A DNA stretch of 64,000 nt, taken from positions 2,728,001 through 2,792,000 of the forward strand of contig NZ_CP114040.1 in assembly GCF_026965555.1 (NCBI RefSeq), in the 5' to 3' direction. This document shows positions 8,559 to 16,768 of the stretch, in pieces. Both the position numbers and the translations under genes were made by a program. The stretch's first letter is position 1. The number at the start of each line of letters is the position of its first letter. Origin of the DNA: Nannocystis punicea (lineage in GTDB: Bacteria; Myxococcota_A; Polyangia; Nannocystales; Nannocystaceae). The notes under the pieces were generated by a model. That model had not been told where the DNA came from. It saw nothing but the letters and a program-made list of their open reading frames with translations, and made no database searches.

Positions 8559-9353
8559 TCACTCCATCCAGTCGTCGTCGGGGCCCAAACGATCGGAGGG
8601 CCAGTCGATCTCGAGCTCCTCGTCCCATGCGCCGGCGGCACCGATGCTCACGTCGCTCGCCCGGGTCATCCTGTATCCGAGCGCCGCGAGCTCGGCCGCG
8701 AACGCGGGGAGTGAGAGGCTCATCAGGTCGTGGGTGCTGTCGCGATACTCTCGCCCCCACGTCCCCAGGTAATACAGGCGGTGGGCAGCCCCGCAGGCCT
8801 CGAGCTCGCGATCGACGCGCCGCGCGAGGTCTTGCAGCGCCTCGAGGTAGTAGAGGCTGACGAAGCCGTCGTCCTCGTCGGTCGGGCGGCCATCGAAGGT
8901 GTTGTGCCAATCGGGGCTGGGCTGCGGAGACTCGTCGTCGGCGTCGAACTCGTCGGGCCCCGCCAGCCGAACGAGCCGCTCGGCAGCGTCCGGCCCCCGC
9001 AGGACATAGGCTTCGATATCGGCGTCATAGCTGGGCGGGCCGGAGGGGCTGGTTCGCATGACCCTGAGGGGCACGTCCCCGAGCGCCCTGTTGAACCCCG
9101 AGAACCAGGAGAAGTCGTCGCCCACCCAGTGCAGGAGTCGCCGCCCCTCGCTGCGGAAGGACTCGTCCGGGTGCTCCACCATGTTCATGTGCATGAAGTA
9201 AAGGAGCTTGCTGTGGCCCAGGGCGCCGGGCGGATCGGCGCCGAAGAGCCGCCCGAGGAGGACATGCCATTCGTCGGCGGGGACGGGGACGAGTCCGTGC
9301 GCGCGGAGAAGGGCGAGCAGCTCCCAGGCTGCAGGGTGAGGCGAGATGCCCAT
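8559..9353 (-). CDS. Hypothetical acidic protein
   Basis: A 264-aa soluble protein, rich in Asp/Glu and aromatic residues (SKLLYFMHMNMVEH, DDFSWFSGFNRALGD, DDGFVSLYYLEALQDLARR), ending in an acidic DDDWME. No signal peptide or known motif. Third-position G+C and residue use are those of a real gene. It converges on the PP2C-like gene with a 32-bp gap. The size and acidic aromatic content recall SUKH/immunity-type proteins, but I cannot show that. Confidence 0.7.
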   Translation of the reverse strand: MGISPHPAAWELLALLRAHGLVPVPADEWHVLLGRLFGADPPGALGHSKLLYFMHMNMVEHPDESFRSEGRRLLHWVGDDFSWFSGFNRALGDVPLRVMRTSPSGPPSYDADIEAYVLRGPDAAERLVRLAGPDEFDADDESPQPSPDWHNTFDGRPTDEDDGFVSLYYLEALQDLARRVDRELEACGAAHRLYYLGTWGREYRDSTHDLMSLSLPAFAAELAALGYRMTRASDVSIGAAGAWDEELEIDWPSDRLGPDDDWME

Positions 9354-9449
9354 GGAGCGAGGCTATCACCGCGCGGGTCGTCCCGGGCCTGCCTCATCTG
9401 GCTTTCGGGTCAGCTTCACGCGCCGTCACGGCGGTGCCGGATCGACCGC

Positions 9450-9789
9450 GAGCGGGCGCGTGAGCAGGTCGCTGCGCCCAGGACTCGAGGGCGAGGGCAT
9501 CGAGGGCGGTGATGTCGACGGGGCGATGCTCGCGGCTTCGAACTGCGCGCGGAAGGTCTCCTCAATCGCCTCGTCGAACACGACGACGCGCACGCGCTCG
9601 TCGTCGACTCGCTCGGCCAGGCGGGCGACGCGCCCGACGAGCGTGCGGGTCTCGTCGGCGCCAGGGGCGGCGCGGAGGAGCGGGTGGGCGTCGCGCGGGT
9701 GGGCGAGGATCGTTCGCTGTGCGGCGGTCCAGTTCGTGCTTCGGGCGCAGACTCGCGGGCTGCGTCGCGAGAAGGTCGCTTTGCTGGCG
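9450..9789 (-). pseudogene. Decayed partial copy of the UvrD-family helicase gene (2640-4712)
   Basis: The minus strand from 9737 reads as a diverged copy of the first ~100 codons of the helicase: NWTAAQRTILAHPRDAHPLL, then APGADETRTLVGRVARLAER and ETFRAQFEAASIAP. It then matches VDITALDALALES in a shifted frame and returns to LLTRPLAV. The start codon is ACG instead of ATG, and Walker A GAGKT has become GADET. Two indels (net 12 nt shorter) put about 18 codons out of frame. Homology continues ~50 bp upstream of the start (CGCGAGAAGGTCGC shared), so DNA including the 5' flank was duplicated and then decayed. Confidence 0.88.
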
Positions 9790-9823
9790 CGCGAGCGTCA
9801 GGCGGATCTGCGACGATGCCGGT

Positions 9824-10429
9824 ATGAGCGAGCCGCGAGGGGTGCGAGCGCTGCGGGCCGTGCGGGCATGGACGGCCGATCGGTTCGAGCGGGCGCGGGC
9901 GCGGGTCGGTGAGGGCTCGGCGCACGCGCTGGCCGCCGGCGGGGTGCGGGCGGCCGCGACGGCGCTGGAGCTGGCGACGGGGCCGCTCGGCGGGACGCTG
10001 GTGGCGGCGGGGGCGGAGGCCGCGGTGCTGGCGATCGCCACCGACGCGGTCCGACGGGCGCTGGCCGACGCGGCGACCGAGGCGGACCTGCGCGCGGTGC
10101 TCGCCGTCGTGATCGCCGAGCTCGCGCGCGAGGAACTGTGCGAGGCCCACGTGGCCGACGGCTGGCGTGCGGCGTGCGGGCTCGATGCGCCGGCCCGCGG
10201 CGGACAGGCCCTCGTCGTCGGCCTGCGCCGCGCGGCGGTCGCCGTGGTCGGCTCACGGGTGGCGACGGCGGCCCTGCGCAGGGCCGGGCTCAAGAAGCTG
10301 ATGTGGGTCGGCTCGGCCGTGGCAGTGGCGCGGCTGCCCGCCGAGGTGCGCCGCGCCTGCGAGCTGGTGCGTCGCGCGGAGCAGCGAGCCCGGGTCGCCG
10401 TCGCCGGTGGTGAGGCGGGGCTGGCCTAG
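9824..10429 (+). CDS. Hypothetical alanine-rich protein with hydrophobic segments
   Basis: A 201-aa protein starting MSEPRGVRALRAVRAW. It has two or three hydrophobic Ala/Val/Gly-rich segments (about 50-75 and 140-165) flanked by Arg-rich helices, with no recognised domain. Probably a small membrane-associated protein. The ATG at 9824 directly follows the helicase pseudogene's upstream flank, which shares a GATCTGCGACGATGCCGGT-type leader but no SD of note. Confidence 0.55.
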   Translation: MSEPRGVRALRAVRAWTADRFERARARVGEGSAHALAAGGVRAAATALELATGPLGGTLVAAGAEAAVLAIATDAVRRALADAATEADLRAVLAVVIAELAREELCEAHVADGWRAACGLDAPARGGQALVVGLRRAAVAVVGSRVATAALRRAGLKKLMWVGSAVAVARLPAEVRRACELVRRAEQRARVAVAGGEAGLA

Positions 10430-10595
10430 AGCCGCGACCGGGGAGCGTCGAAGGGCCCGGTCGCAGCGCTCGCGGGACATTGCAGGCTTGCAACAATCTG
10501 TCCGGCGGGACAGGACCGATCGGACAGCGCGTGGCCGCGCCAGGCTGGCGAATGGAGAGGACGACGGCGGCGGCGGTCTCGGCTACACCACGACG

Positions 10596-11690
10596 GTGGA
10601 CCCAGAGAACGAGCTGCACGAGGCCCCGCTGGTCGTGATCGAGGTCGACGCGGCGCTCGTGATCACCGGCTGGAACCGCCGCGCGGAGCGGGTGTTCGCG
10701 ACCGCTGCGGCGGCGGCCGTCGGCCGCCCGCTGGCCGAGGTGCTGCCGCTGGCAGAGGGGACGTGGTCGTCCCTCACGGCCGGCGACGACCCGCCGCGGG
10801 TGTGGTCGATCCGCCGGCCCGACGGGGCCTGGTCGCTCGAGGCGTGGTCGCAGGCGCTGGCGGGCGAGGCGGGGCGGGTCCGGCTGTACGGCCACGACGT
10901 CGGCGCCCGGCGGGCGGCGGAGGCCCGGACCGCGCTCGAGTCGACGATGCTGCGCGCGCTCGAGGACAACCTCGAGATCGTGCTGTGGGCGTGCGACGAG
11001 CGCGGGGTGTTCCTCTACCAGGGCGGCAAGGCGAGCGAGCTGGCCCGGGTGCCGCCCGACTACCTCGTCGGCAAGAACATCTTCGAGCTGTACAAGGCGC
11101 AGGGCAACGGCGAGCTGATCGCGCGGGCGATCGCGGGCGAGCCGGCCCACACCCGCTCGGCCGAGCTGTACGGGCTCTACTGGGACACCTCGTACATCCC
11201 CGTGCGCGACGACCCGAGCGGGGCCCGGCTGGTCGGGGTGTCGCTCAACATCTCCGAGGCCAAGCTGGCGGAGCTCGAGCTGCGCGGGCGGGTCGAGCTC
11301 ATCGAGCGCCAGCAGGCGGTGATCCGCCAGCTCTCCACGCCGATCCTCGAGGTGTGGGACGGGGTGCTGACGATGCCGATCGTCGGCCTGGTCGACACGG
11401 CGCGGGCGGCCGAGATCATGGACAGCCTGCTGCAGGCGGTGACGCGGACGCGGGCCCGCTTCGCCATCCTCGACCTCACCGGCGTCGAGGTCGTCGACAC
11501 CGGCACCGCCGGCCACCTCGTCGAGATGATCCAGGCGGTCGCGCTGCTCGGCGCCCAGGGCATCCTCACCGGCATCCACCCGACGATCGCCCAGACCATG
11601 GTCGCCCTCGGCGTCGACCTGTCCCGCGTCGTCGTCCACGCCAAGCTGCGCGACGCGCTGAAGCACTGCCTGCGCGCCGCTCGCTCCTGA
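10596..11690 (+). CDS. RsbR-like stressosome-type sensor: PAS-PAS-STAS
   Basis: A 364-aa product if the GTG at 10596 is used. An N-terminal PAS (about 8-105, LVVIEVDAALVITGWNRRAE) is followed by a second PAS (about 125-235, DNLEIVLWACDERGVFLYQG) and a C-terminal STAS domain (about 250-355). The STAS part keeps the two RsbR phosphorylation-site regions, LDLTGVEVVDTGTAGHL and LTGIHPTIAQTMVALGVDL. In known stressosomes such proteins are phosphorylated by RsbT-type kinases; no partner is next to it. The open frame extends to 10407, overlapping the preceding gene, but that part is Arg/Gly-rich and unconserved in style. It converges on the large hybrid kinase. Confidence 0.82.
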   Translation: MDPENELHEAPLVVIEVDAALVITGWNRRAERVFATAAAAAVGRPLAEVLPLAEGTWSSLTAGDDPPRVWSIRRPDGAWSLEAWSQALAGEAGRVRLYGHDVGARRAAEARTALESTMLRALEDNLEIVLWACDERGVFLYQGGKASELARVPPDYLVGKNIFELYKAQGNGELIARAIAGEPAHTRSAELYGLYWDTSYIPVRDDPSGARLVGVSLNISEAKLAELELRGRVELIERQQAVIRQLSTPILEVWDGVLTMPIVGLVDTARAAEIMDSLLQAVTRTRARFAILDLTGVEVVDTGTAGHLVEMIQAVALLGAQGILTGIHPTIAQTMVALGVDLSRVVVHAKLRDALKHCLRAARS

Positions 11691-11704
11691 CGTGGGCGAG
11701 CGGA

Positions 11705-11762
11705 CATGCTCGAAAGAGCATGCTCTTGTGGACATGGTCGAATCGACATGTCCTGAGAGACA
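11705..11762. repeat. Cluster of three short hairpins between convergent genes
   Basis: Just after the STAS gene stop: unit A (11705-11722) has perfect 7-bp arms CATGCTC/GAGCATG around GAAA; unit B (11733-11750) has CAT+GTCGA/TCGAC+ATG with one bulge; unit C (11749-11762) has TGTC/GACA. Arms CATG are shared between B and C. No T-run. It sits between two convergent genes and may act as a bidirectional RNA 3'-end element. Confidence 0.7.
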
Positions 11763-11768
11763 CGACCC

Positions 11769-14700
11769 CTAGGTGGCCCGGGCGACGGTGTTCAGGGCGG
11801 CCTCGAGGGCCTCCTCGCTGACCGGCTTGACCAGGTGGCAGTCGAAGCCGGCGTCCTGCGAGCGGCGGCGGGCGTCGTCCTGGCCGTAGCCGGTGACGGC
11901 GATGACGAGGGCGCGCTCGAGGCCGGGCTCGCGGCGGAGCCGGCGGCCGACCTCGTAGCCGTCCATGTCGGGCAGGCCGATGTCGAGCAGCACGACCGCG
12001 GGGCGGAACTCGCGGGCGGCCGCCAGCGCGCCGGCGCCGTCGTGGGCGACCCGGACGTCGGCGCCGCGGGTCTCGAGCAGCAGCTGCAGCGACAGGGCGA
12101 CGTCGTGGTTGTCGTCGACGACGAGGATCCGCGTGGCGCCGCGGACGGCGGTCGAGCAGGGCGAGGGCGGCGGCGGGGCGACCGCGGCCGCGGCGTCGAG
12201 GGCGGGCAGGCGGACCACGAACTCGCTGCCCTGGCCGAGGCCGGGGCTGGCGGCCTGGACGCTGCCGTGGTGCATCTCGACCAGGCGGTGCACGAGCGTG
12301 AGGCCGAGGCCGAGGCCGCCCTGGGCGCGGTCGAGGGTGCGGTCGCCCTGGGCGAACAGGTCGAACACGCGCGGCACCAATTCCGGCGGCATGCCCATGC
12401 CGTCGTCGGTCACGCGGAGGAGCGCGCCCCGGCCCTCGCGCTCGACGGCGAGCCAGATCCGCCCGCCCGGCTCGGTGTACTTGGCGGCGTTGCCGAGCAG
12501 GTTGAAGACGACCTGGATCAGCCGCACCGGGTCGCCGTGGACGTGCAGGGGCTGCGGCGGCAGGGTCACGGTGAGGGTGTGGCGGCGCTCGTCGATCGCC
12601 GGTCGGGCCATCTCGACCGCTTGCTCGGCGATCCGCGCCAGGTCGACGGTCTCCTGCCGGAGCTCGGTCTTGCCGCGGGTGATCCGCGAGACGTCGAGGA
12701 GGTCGTCGACCAGGCGGGTGAGGTGGGTGACCTGGCGATCGATGATCGCGTAGGCGCGGGCGCGGGCCGGGCCGCTGAGGTCGCGGCGGAGCAGCGAGTC
12801 GGCGACGCTGCGCAGCGGCGCCAGCGGGTTGCGCAGCTCGTGCGACAGCATGGCCAGGAACTCGTCCTTGCTGCGGTTGGCGGCCTCGAGCGCGGCCTCG
12901 GCGTGCTTCTGCTCGGTGATGTCGAGGGCGATGCCGGCGAGCAGCCAGCGGCCGCGGTCGAGCAGCGGGAACTTGAGCGAGAGGTAAGCGTGCGGCGCTC
13001 CGTCGTGCGTGACCGTCTCGATGAAGCGGACGACCCGCCGCTGGGACAGCACGAGCTGGTCGTTGCGGCGCAGCGGGTCGCCGACCTCGGCCCCGAACAG
13101 CTCGTGGTCGGTCCGGCCGATCCAGTCGACCCGCTGGAACTTCTGCTCGAGCTCGCGGTTGACGAACACGTAGCGGCCGTCCTCGTCCTTCATGAAGACG
13201 ACCGCGGGGTTGTTGTCCATGAAGGTCTGGAACCGCTGCTCGCTGGCCCGCAGCGAGTCGCCGGCCTCGTGACGCAGGCGGGCCAGGGCCAGGTGCGCCT
13301 CGACCCGCGCCAGCAATTCGCGGGCGCTGAACGGCAGGGTCAAGTAGTCGTCGGCGCCGGCGCGCATGCCCTCGACGCGGGCCTCCTCGCCGGCGCGGGC
13401 GGACACGAGGAGGACGGGCACCTCGAGGGTGCGGGGGTCGCTGCGGAGCGCGTGGAGCAGGCCGAAGCCGTCGAGCCGCGGCATCATCACGTCGGCGAGG
13501 AGCAGGTCGGGCGGGTCCTCGCGGGCGCGGGCGAGGGCCTCGGCGCCGTTGTCGACGGCGACGACGTCGTACCGCGCGCCCAGCAGGCGGCGCACGTAGT
13601 CGCGCATGTCCGCGTTGTCGTCGGCGAGCAAGATCCGCGGGCGAGCGGTGGGCGGACGCGGAGACGGCGGGACCTCGCCCTGCCGCGGCTCGGGCAGCCA
13701 GCGCAGGGCGTCGCCGACGTACGGCGCGGCGGCGGAGGTGACCGGCCCTGGCGGCGTGGCCGGGCGCACCCGCTCGGCGGGCAGGTGATCGTGGCCGAGG
13801 GGGAGCGTCACGGTGAACACGCTGCCGGCGCCGGAGCGGCTGTCCACGCGGACATCGCCGCCGTGGAGCCGCACCAGCTCGCGCACCAGCGCGAGGCCGA
13901 TCCCGGAGCCCTCCAGCGAGCGCCCGCCGCTGCGCTCGATCCGCTGGAAGCGCTCGAACAGCCGCGGCAGCTGATCCGAGGCGATGCCGACGCCGCTGTC
14001 GCGCACCGTCAGCTCGACGGCCGCGCCGCGGCGGTGCAGGGCGACCTCGATCTCGCCGGAGAGGGTGAACTTGAAGGCGTTCGAGACCAGGTTCAGGACG
14101 ATCGTCTCCCACATGCCGCGGTCGACGTAGACCGGGTCCGGCAGCGGCGGACAGTCGAGCTTCAGCGCCAGGCCGGCGCGGTCGCAGGCGGAGCGGAAGT
14201 TGCTCGCCAGCTCGGCGGTGAGCGCGGGCAGGTCGGTCGGTTGATAGGACACCTCGATGCGCCCGGCCTCGATGCGCGAGAACTCGAGCAGGGCGTCGAC
14301 GAGGTGCGACAGCCGCAGGCAATTGCGGTGGGCGATCTCGAGGCGCTCGCGCTGGCGCGAGGTCAGGGGCGCGTCGCCGTCGGTCAGCGCCTCGTCGAGC
14401 GGCCCGAGCATCAGGGTCAACGGGGTGCGAAACTCGTGGCTGATGTTGGCGAAGAAGGCAGTCTTGGCCCGGTCGAGCTCGACCAGGGCCTCGGCCCGCC
14501 GGCGCTCCTCGGCGGACGCGAGCGCGCCGGTCACGGCCACGGTCACCGCGCCGGCGAGGAGGTCGTAGAAGTTGCTGTAGGCCTCGTTCCAGGCCAGCCG
14601 CGGGCTCACCCCGAGGACGAGGATCGCGGTCGGCCTGTCGTGGCCCGGGAGCATGACCGGGACGGCCAGAGCGCGCCGCGGCGGCTCGGGGTAGGGGCCG

Positions 14701-15500
14701 CTGGGCGTCCGGAGCTCGGTGACCGCGACGGTCTTGCCGGTGCGCACGACCTCGGCGAGCGGCCACGTTGCGGCGGGGTCGCTCATCGCCGCGGTGGTCG
14801 GGCTGGCCGCGGTGCCGGCCGCGATCCCGGCGCAGCCGGCGAGGTGGGCGAGGTCGTCCGGGCCGACGCGGTAGGCGAGCACGAACGGGACGTCGAACGG
14901 GTACTCGCCGAGCGTGGCCGCGGTGCCGATGAGCACGTCCTCGAGCGTCCGGGCGCGGGCGGTGCGAGCGGTGAGGTCGCGGACGGCCCGCGTGCGGCGG
15001 TCGCTGAGGACGTTGTCGGTGATCTCGATGCAGGGCACGAGGACGCCGCCGACCCGGCCGTGCTCGTCGAAGATCGGGCTGAGCGAGAAGGCGAAGAAGG
15101 TCTCCTCCATGTGGCCGTGGCGGTCGAGGAAGATCTGCCGATTGTCGACATAGACGGCGGAGCCCTCCAGCGCCTGCGCGAACGAAGCACCGATGTCCGG
15201 CCAGGCCGAGGCCCAGCATTCGCTGAAGTCGGAGCCGAGCGCGGCCGGGTGCTTGCTGCCGCAGATCGGCCGGTAACTGTCATTGTAGAGCAGGACGTGG
15301 CCGGGGCCGAGGGTCAGCGCCATCGGGAAGTTGGTCGATACGCACAGCTGCACGATCGTCCGCACGCTCGCCGGCCAGCCCTCGAGCGGCCCGAGCGAGG
15401 TGCGCGACCAGTCGTGCGCGCGGATCTGCCGGCCCATCTCGCCGCCGCCGATCAGCCAGTGGCAGACTCCGCTGCTGCTCTTGTCGGTCGCCGCTCGCAT
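11769..15500 (-). CDS. Double hybrid sensor histidine kinase / response regulator
   Basis: A 1243-aa cytosolic phosphorelay protein. Order: PAS-like sensor (about 30-165), GAF-like region (about 175-335), HisKA with H-box ANISHEFRTPLTLM (His about 355) plus HATPase (N-box NLVSNAFKFT; G-boxes DSGVGIA, GSGIGLAL), receiver 1 (ILLADDNADM about 623, acceptor in LLLADVMMP about 670), PAS (about 745-870), second HisKA with LSHELRNPLAPL (His about 886) plus HATPase (NLLGNAAKYT; GLGLGLTLV), and receiver 2 (ILVVDDNHDVA about 1128, acceptor VVLLDIGLPDMDG about 1171). All phospho-accepting residues are present. Two complete kinase-receiver modules in one chain imply internal relay. No transmembrane segment. 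It converges with the PAS-STAS gene. Confidence 0.92.
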   Translation of the reverse strand: MRAATDKSSSGVCHWLIGGGEMGRQIRAHDWSRTSLGPLEGWPASVRTIVQLCVSTNFPMALTLGPGHVLLYNDSYRPICGSKHPAALGSDFSECWASAWPDIGASFAQALEGSAVYVDNRQIFLDRHGHMEETFFAFSLSPIFDEHGRVGGVLVPCIEITDNVLSDRRTRAVRDLTARTARARTLEDVLIGTAATLGEYPFDVPFVLAYRVGPDDLAHLAGCAGIAAGTAASPTTAAMSDPAATWPLAEVVRTGKTVAVTELRTPSGPYPEPPRRALAVPVMLPGHDRPTAILVLGVSPRLAWNEAYSNFYDLLAGAVTVAVTGALASAEERRRAEALVELDRAKTAFFANISHEFRTPLTLMLGPLDEALTDGDAPLTSRQRERLEIAHRNCLRLSHLVDALLEFSRIEAGRIEVSYQPTDLPALTAELASNFRSACDRAGLALKLDCPPLPDPVYVDRGMWETIVLNLVSNAFKFTLSGEIEVALHRRGAAVELTVRDSGVGIASDQLPRLFERFQRIERSGGRSLEGSGIGLALVRELVRLHGGDVRVDSRSGAGSVFTVTLPLGHDHLPAERVRPATPPGPVTSAAAPYVGDALRWLPEPRQGEVPPSPRPPTARPRILLADDNADMRDYVRRLLGARYDVVAVDNGAEALARAREDPPDLLLADVMMPRLDGFGLLHALRSDPRTLEVPVLLVSARAGEEARVEGMRAGADDYLTLPFSARELLARVEAHLALARLRHEAGDSLRASEQRFQTFMDNNPAVVFMKDEDGRYVFVNRELEQKFQRVDWIGRTDHELFGAEVGDPLRRNDQLVLSQRRVVRFIETVTHDGAPHAYLSLKFPLLDRGRWLLAGIALDITEQKHAEAALEAANRSKDEFLAMLSHELRNPLAPLRSVADSLLRRDLSGPARARAYAIIDRQVTHLTRLVDDLLDVSRITRGKTELRQETVDLARIAEQAVEMARPAIDERRHTLTVTLPPQPLHVHGDPVRLIQVVFNLLGNAAKYTEPGGRIWLAVEREGRGALLRVTDDGMGMPPELVPRVFDLFAQGDRTLDRAQGGLGLGLTLVHRLVEMHHGSVQAASPGLGQGSEFVVRLPALDAAAAVAPPPPSPCSTAVRGATRILVVDDNHDVALSLQLLLETRGADVRVAHDGAGALAAAREFRPAVVLLDIGLPDMDGYEVGRRLRREPGLERALVIAVTGYGQDDARRRSQDAGFDCHLVKPVSEEALEAALNTVARAT

Positions 15501-16094
15501 GGGTCCGCTGCCCCGCCGCGCCGGCGAGGTGCGCCGATCTCTATACCTCCCGTCCCGCGGCGGGGCGTCCGCCGGGCCCCGCCGCCGCCGCCGCGGCCCG
15601 CCGCGCGAGATCCGGCCCGCGCGGCGCGGGCGGCCGGCGGCGCGGGGCCGCGGTCAAGGCGTGACATGTTTTAAAGGATATGTGAAATGCCCTTTGGGGC
15701 ATGTCTTGAAGGTCATGTCATGCCGATGGCGTCGTGGGCGATCTTCGCGGCCGCATGGGAGGGTGACCCGTGGACATGCGGGCGTCGGGCAGCGCGCGCG
15801 AGCGCTGGGTGGCGGCCCTGGCCTGGCGAGCGGGCCGGCCGAGAGCTCGGCTGTCCCCGACGAGCCCGGCGCGGACCCGACTGCCGCGAGCGGCCGCTGT
15901 ACCCGCTCGAGCGCGGCCGATCCTGCGCCCACGCCGGGCTCGACAGGTGCCCGGCGATTCGGTGAGCCGCGCATCCGCGGGACGGGTGCGCGACCGTTCC
16001 CGGCGCGGTTGCAAGCACGACGGGGCGAAACTCCGGACCGGCTCCAGCGCGGCGATCGATCGCCGGGCGGCTGCCGGGTGTATCGTGGTGCGCG
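15501..16094. other. Intergenic region with hairpin cluster
   Basis: About 590 bp upstream of both the hybrid kinase (leftward) and the Cys-rich lipoprotein (rightward). It holds the triple hairpin at 15664-15717. The rest is high-G+C with only shadow frames. Confidence 0.4.
15664..15717. repeat. Cluster of three short palindromes
   Basis: Unit A (15664-15683) has arms ACAT/ATGT around a TTTAAAGG centre; unit B (15687-15702) has perfect ATGCCC/GGGCAT with loop TTTG; unit C (15700-15717) has CATG/CATG outer arms with an inner C-G/T.G pair around TGAA. Units B and C share CAT. This resembles the cluster at 11705 but sits upstream, not downstream, of genes. Confidence 0.65.
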
Positions 16095-16439
16095 ATGTCT
16101 TTTCTTCGTCTGCTGCTTGTCAAGAAATTTCAACCGCGATGGTTCCTGTGTCTGTTGCTGACCGGGTGTCCCGAGGGCCAGGACGGCTCGTTCCCCTGCG
16201 GCGACAACGGCGGGAGCTGCGATGCGGCCACCGAGCTGTGCATCGTCGGCGGCCCCGATCGCTGTTCCACGTGCGTGCCGTTGCCTGCTGCCTGCAATGA
16301 GGATTCGACGTGCGGCTGCGTGCCGCCCGGGACAGATCCGCTGTACGGTTCGTTCGCCTGCGAGGACGCGGGCATGTGCGAGGAGGAAGGGGACGGGCGC
16401 GTATTGACGTGCGCCCAGATCGCGTGGGGTTGCGGGTGA
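16095..16439 (+). CDS. Small Cys-rich lipoprotein
   Basis: A 114-aa protein. Residues 1-25 form a signal peptide with the lipobox LLLTGC (Cys25). The mature part has about 14 cysteines in paired patterns such as FPCGDNGGSC, DRCSTCVPLP and STCGCVPPG, typical of small extracytoplasmic disulfide-stabilised myxobacterial lipoproteins. The ATG at 16095 leads directly into the signal peptide. No functional assignment. It stands alone between two signalling genes. Confidence 0.75.
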   Translation: MSFLRLLLVKKFQPRWFLCLLLTGCPEGQDGSFPCGDNGGSCDAATELCIVGGPDRCSTCVPLPAACNEDSTCGCVPPGTDPLYGSFACEDAGMCEEEGDGRVLTCAQIAWGCG

Positions 16440-16768
16440 GCCGGTCGGGGCGATCACCGTCGGCGATCCGGCGAGAGCCCGCGCATTCGCGGCGGAACCG
16501 TGCGAGCGGCGCCTGACCGGACCGCCGGGGGCGCGCGACGGTCGGGCCCGCTGCGCCGCGGTCTTCACAATTGGAAAAATAGAAGGTCGCGACCGCCCAT
16601 TCGCGAAGCGCCGGGGGCGCCAGGCCGAATGCACGCGCGAGCGATCGGAATGCACGAAATGCGTCGTCGCGGGGCGCCGGGCTGCGCTGCGGGCCGCAGC
16701 CGCGGCGGTCCGTCCGCGGCCGCGGCGCCGGCGTATGCGACGACAGGGCGCGCGCTACATTGGGCGCC
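16440..16768. other. Intergenic stretch
   Basis: About 330 bp between the Cys-rich lipoprotein and the CHASE-type kinase. No gene supported. It contains a short A+T-rich island near 16567-16590 that may belong to the kinase promoter. Confidence 0.35.

Noticed and set aside
11835..15674. Plus-strand open frame of 1279 codons
   Set aside because: Antisense to the hybrid kinase; its translation is Ala/Gly/Arg/Asp-rich with no domains, a normal by-product of high third-position G+C.
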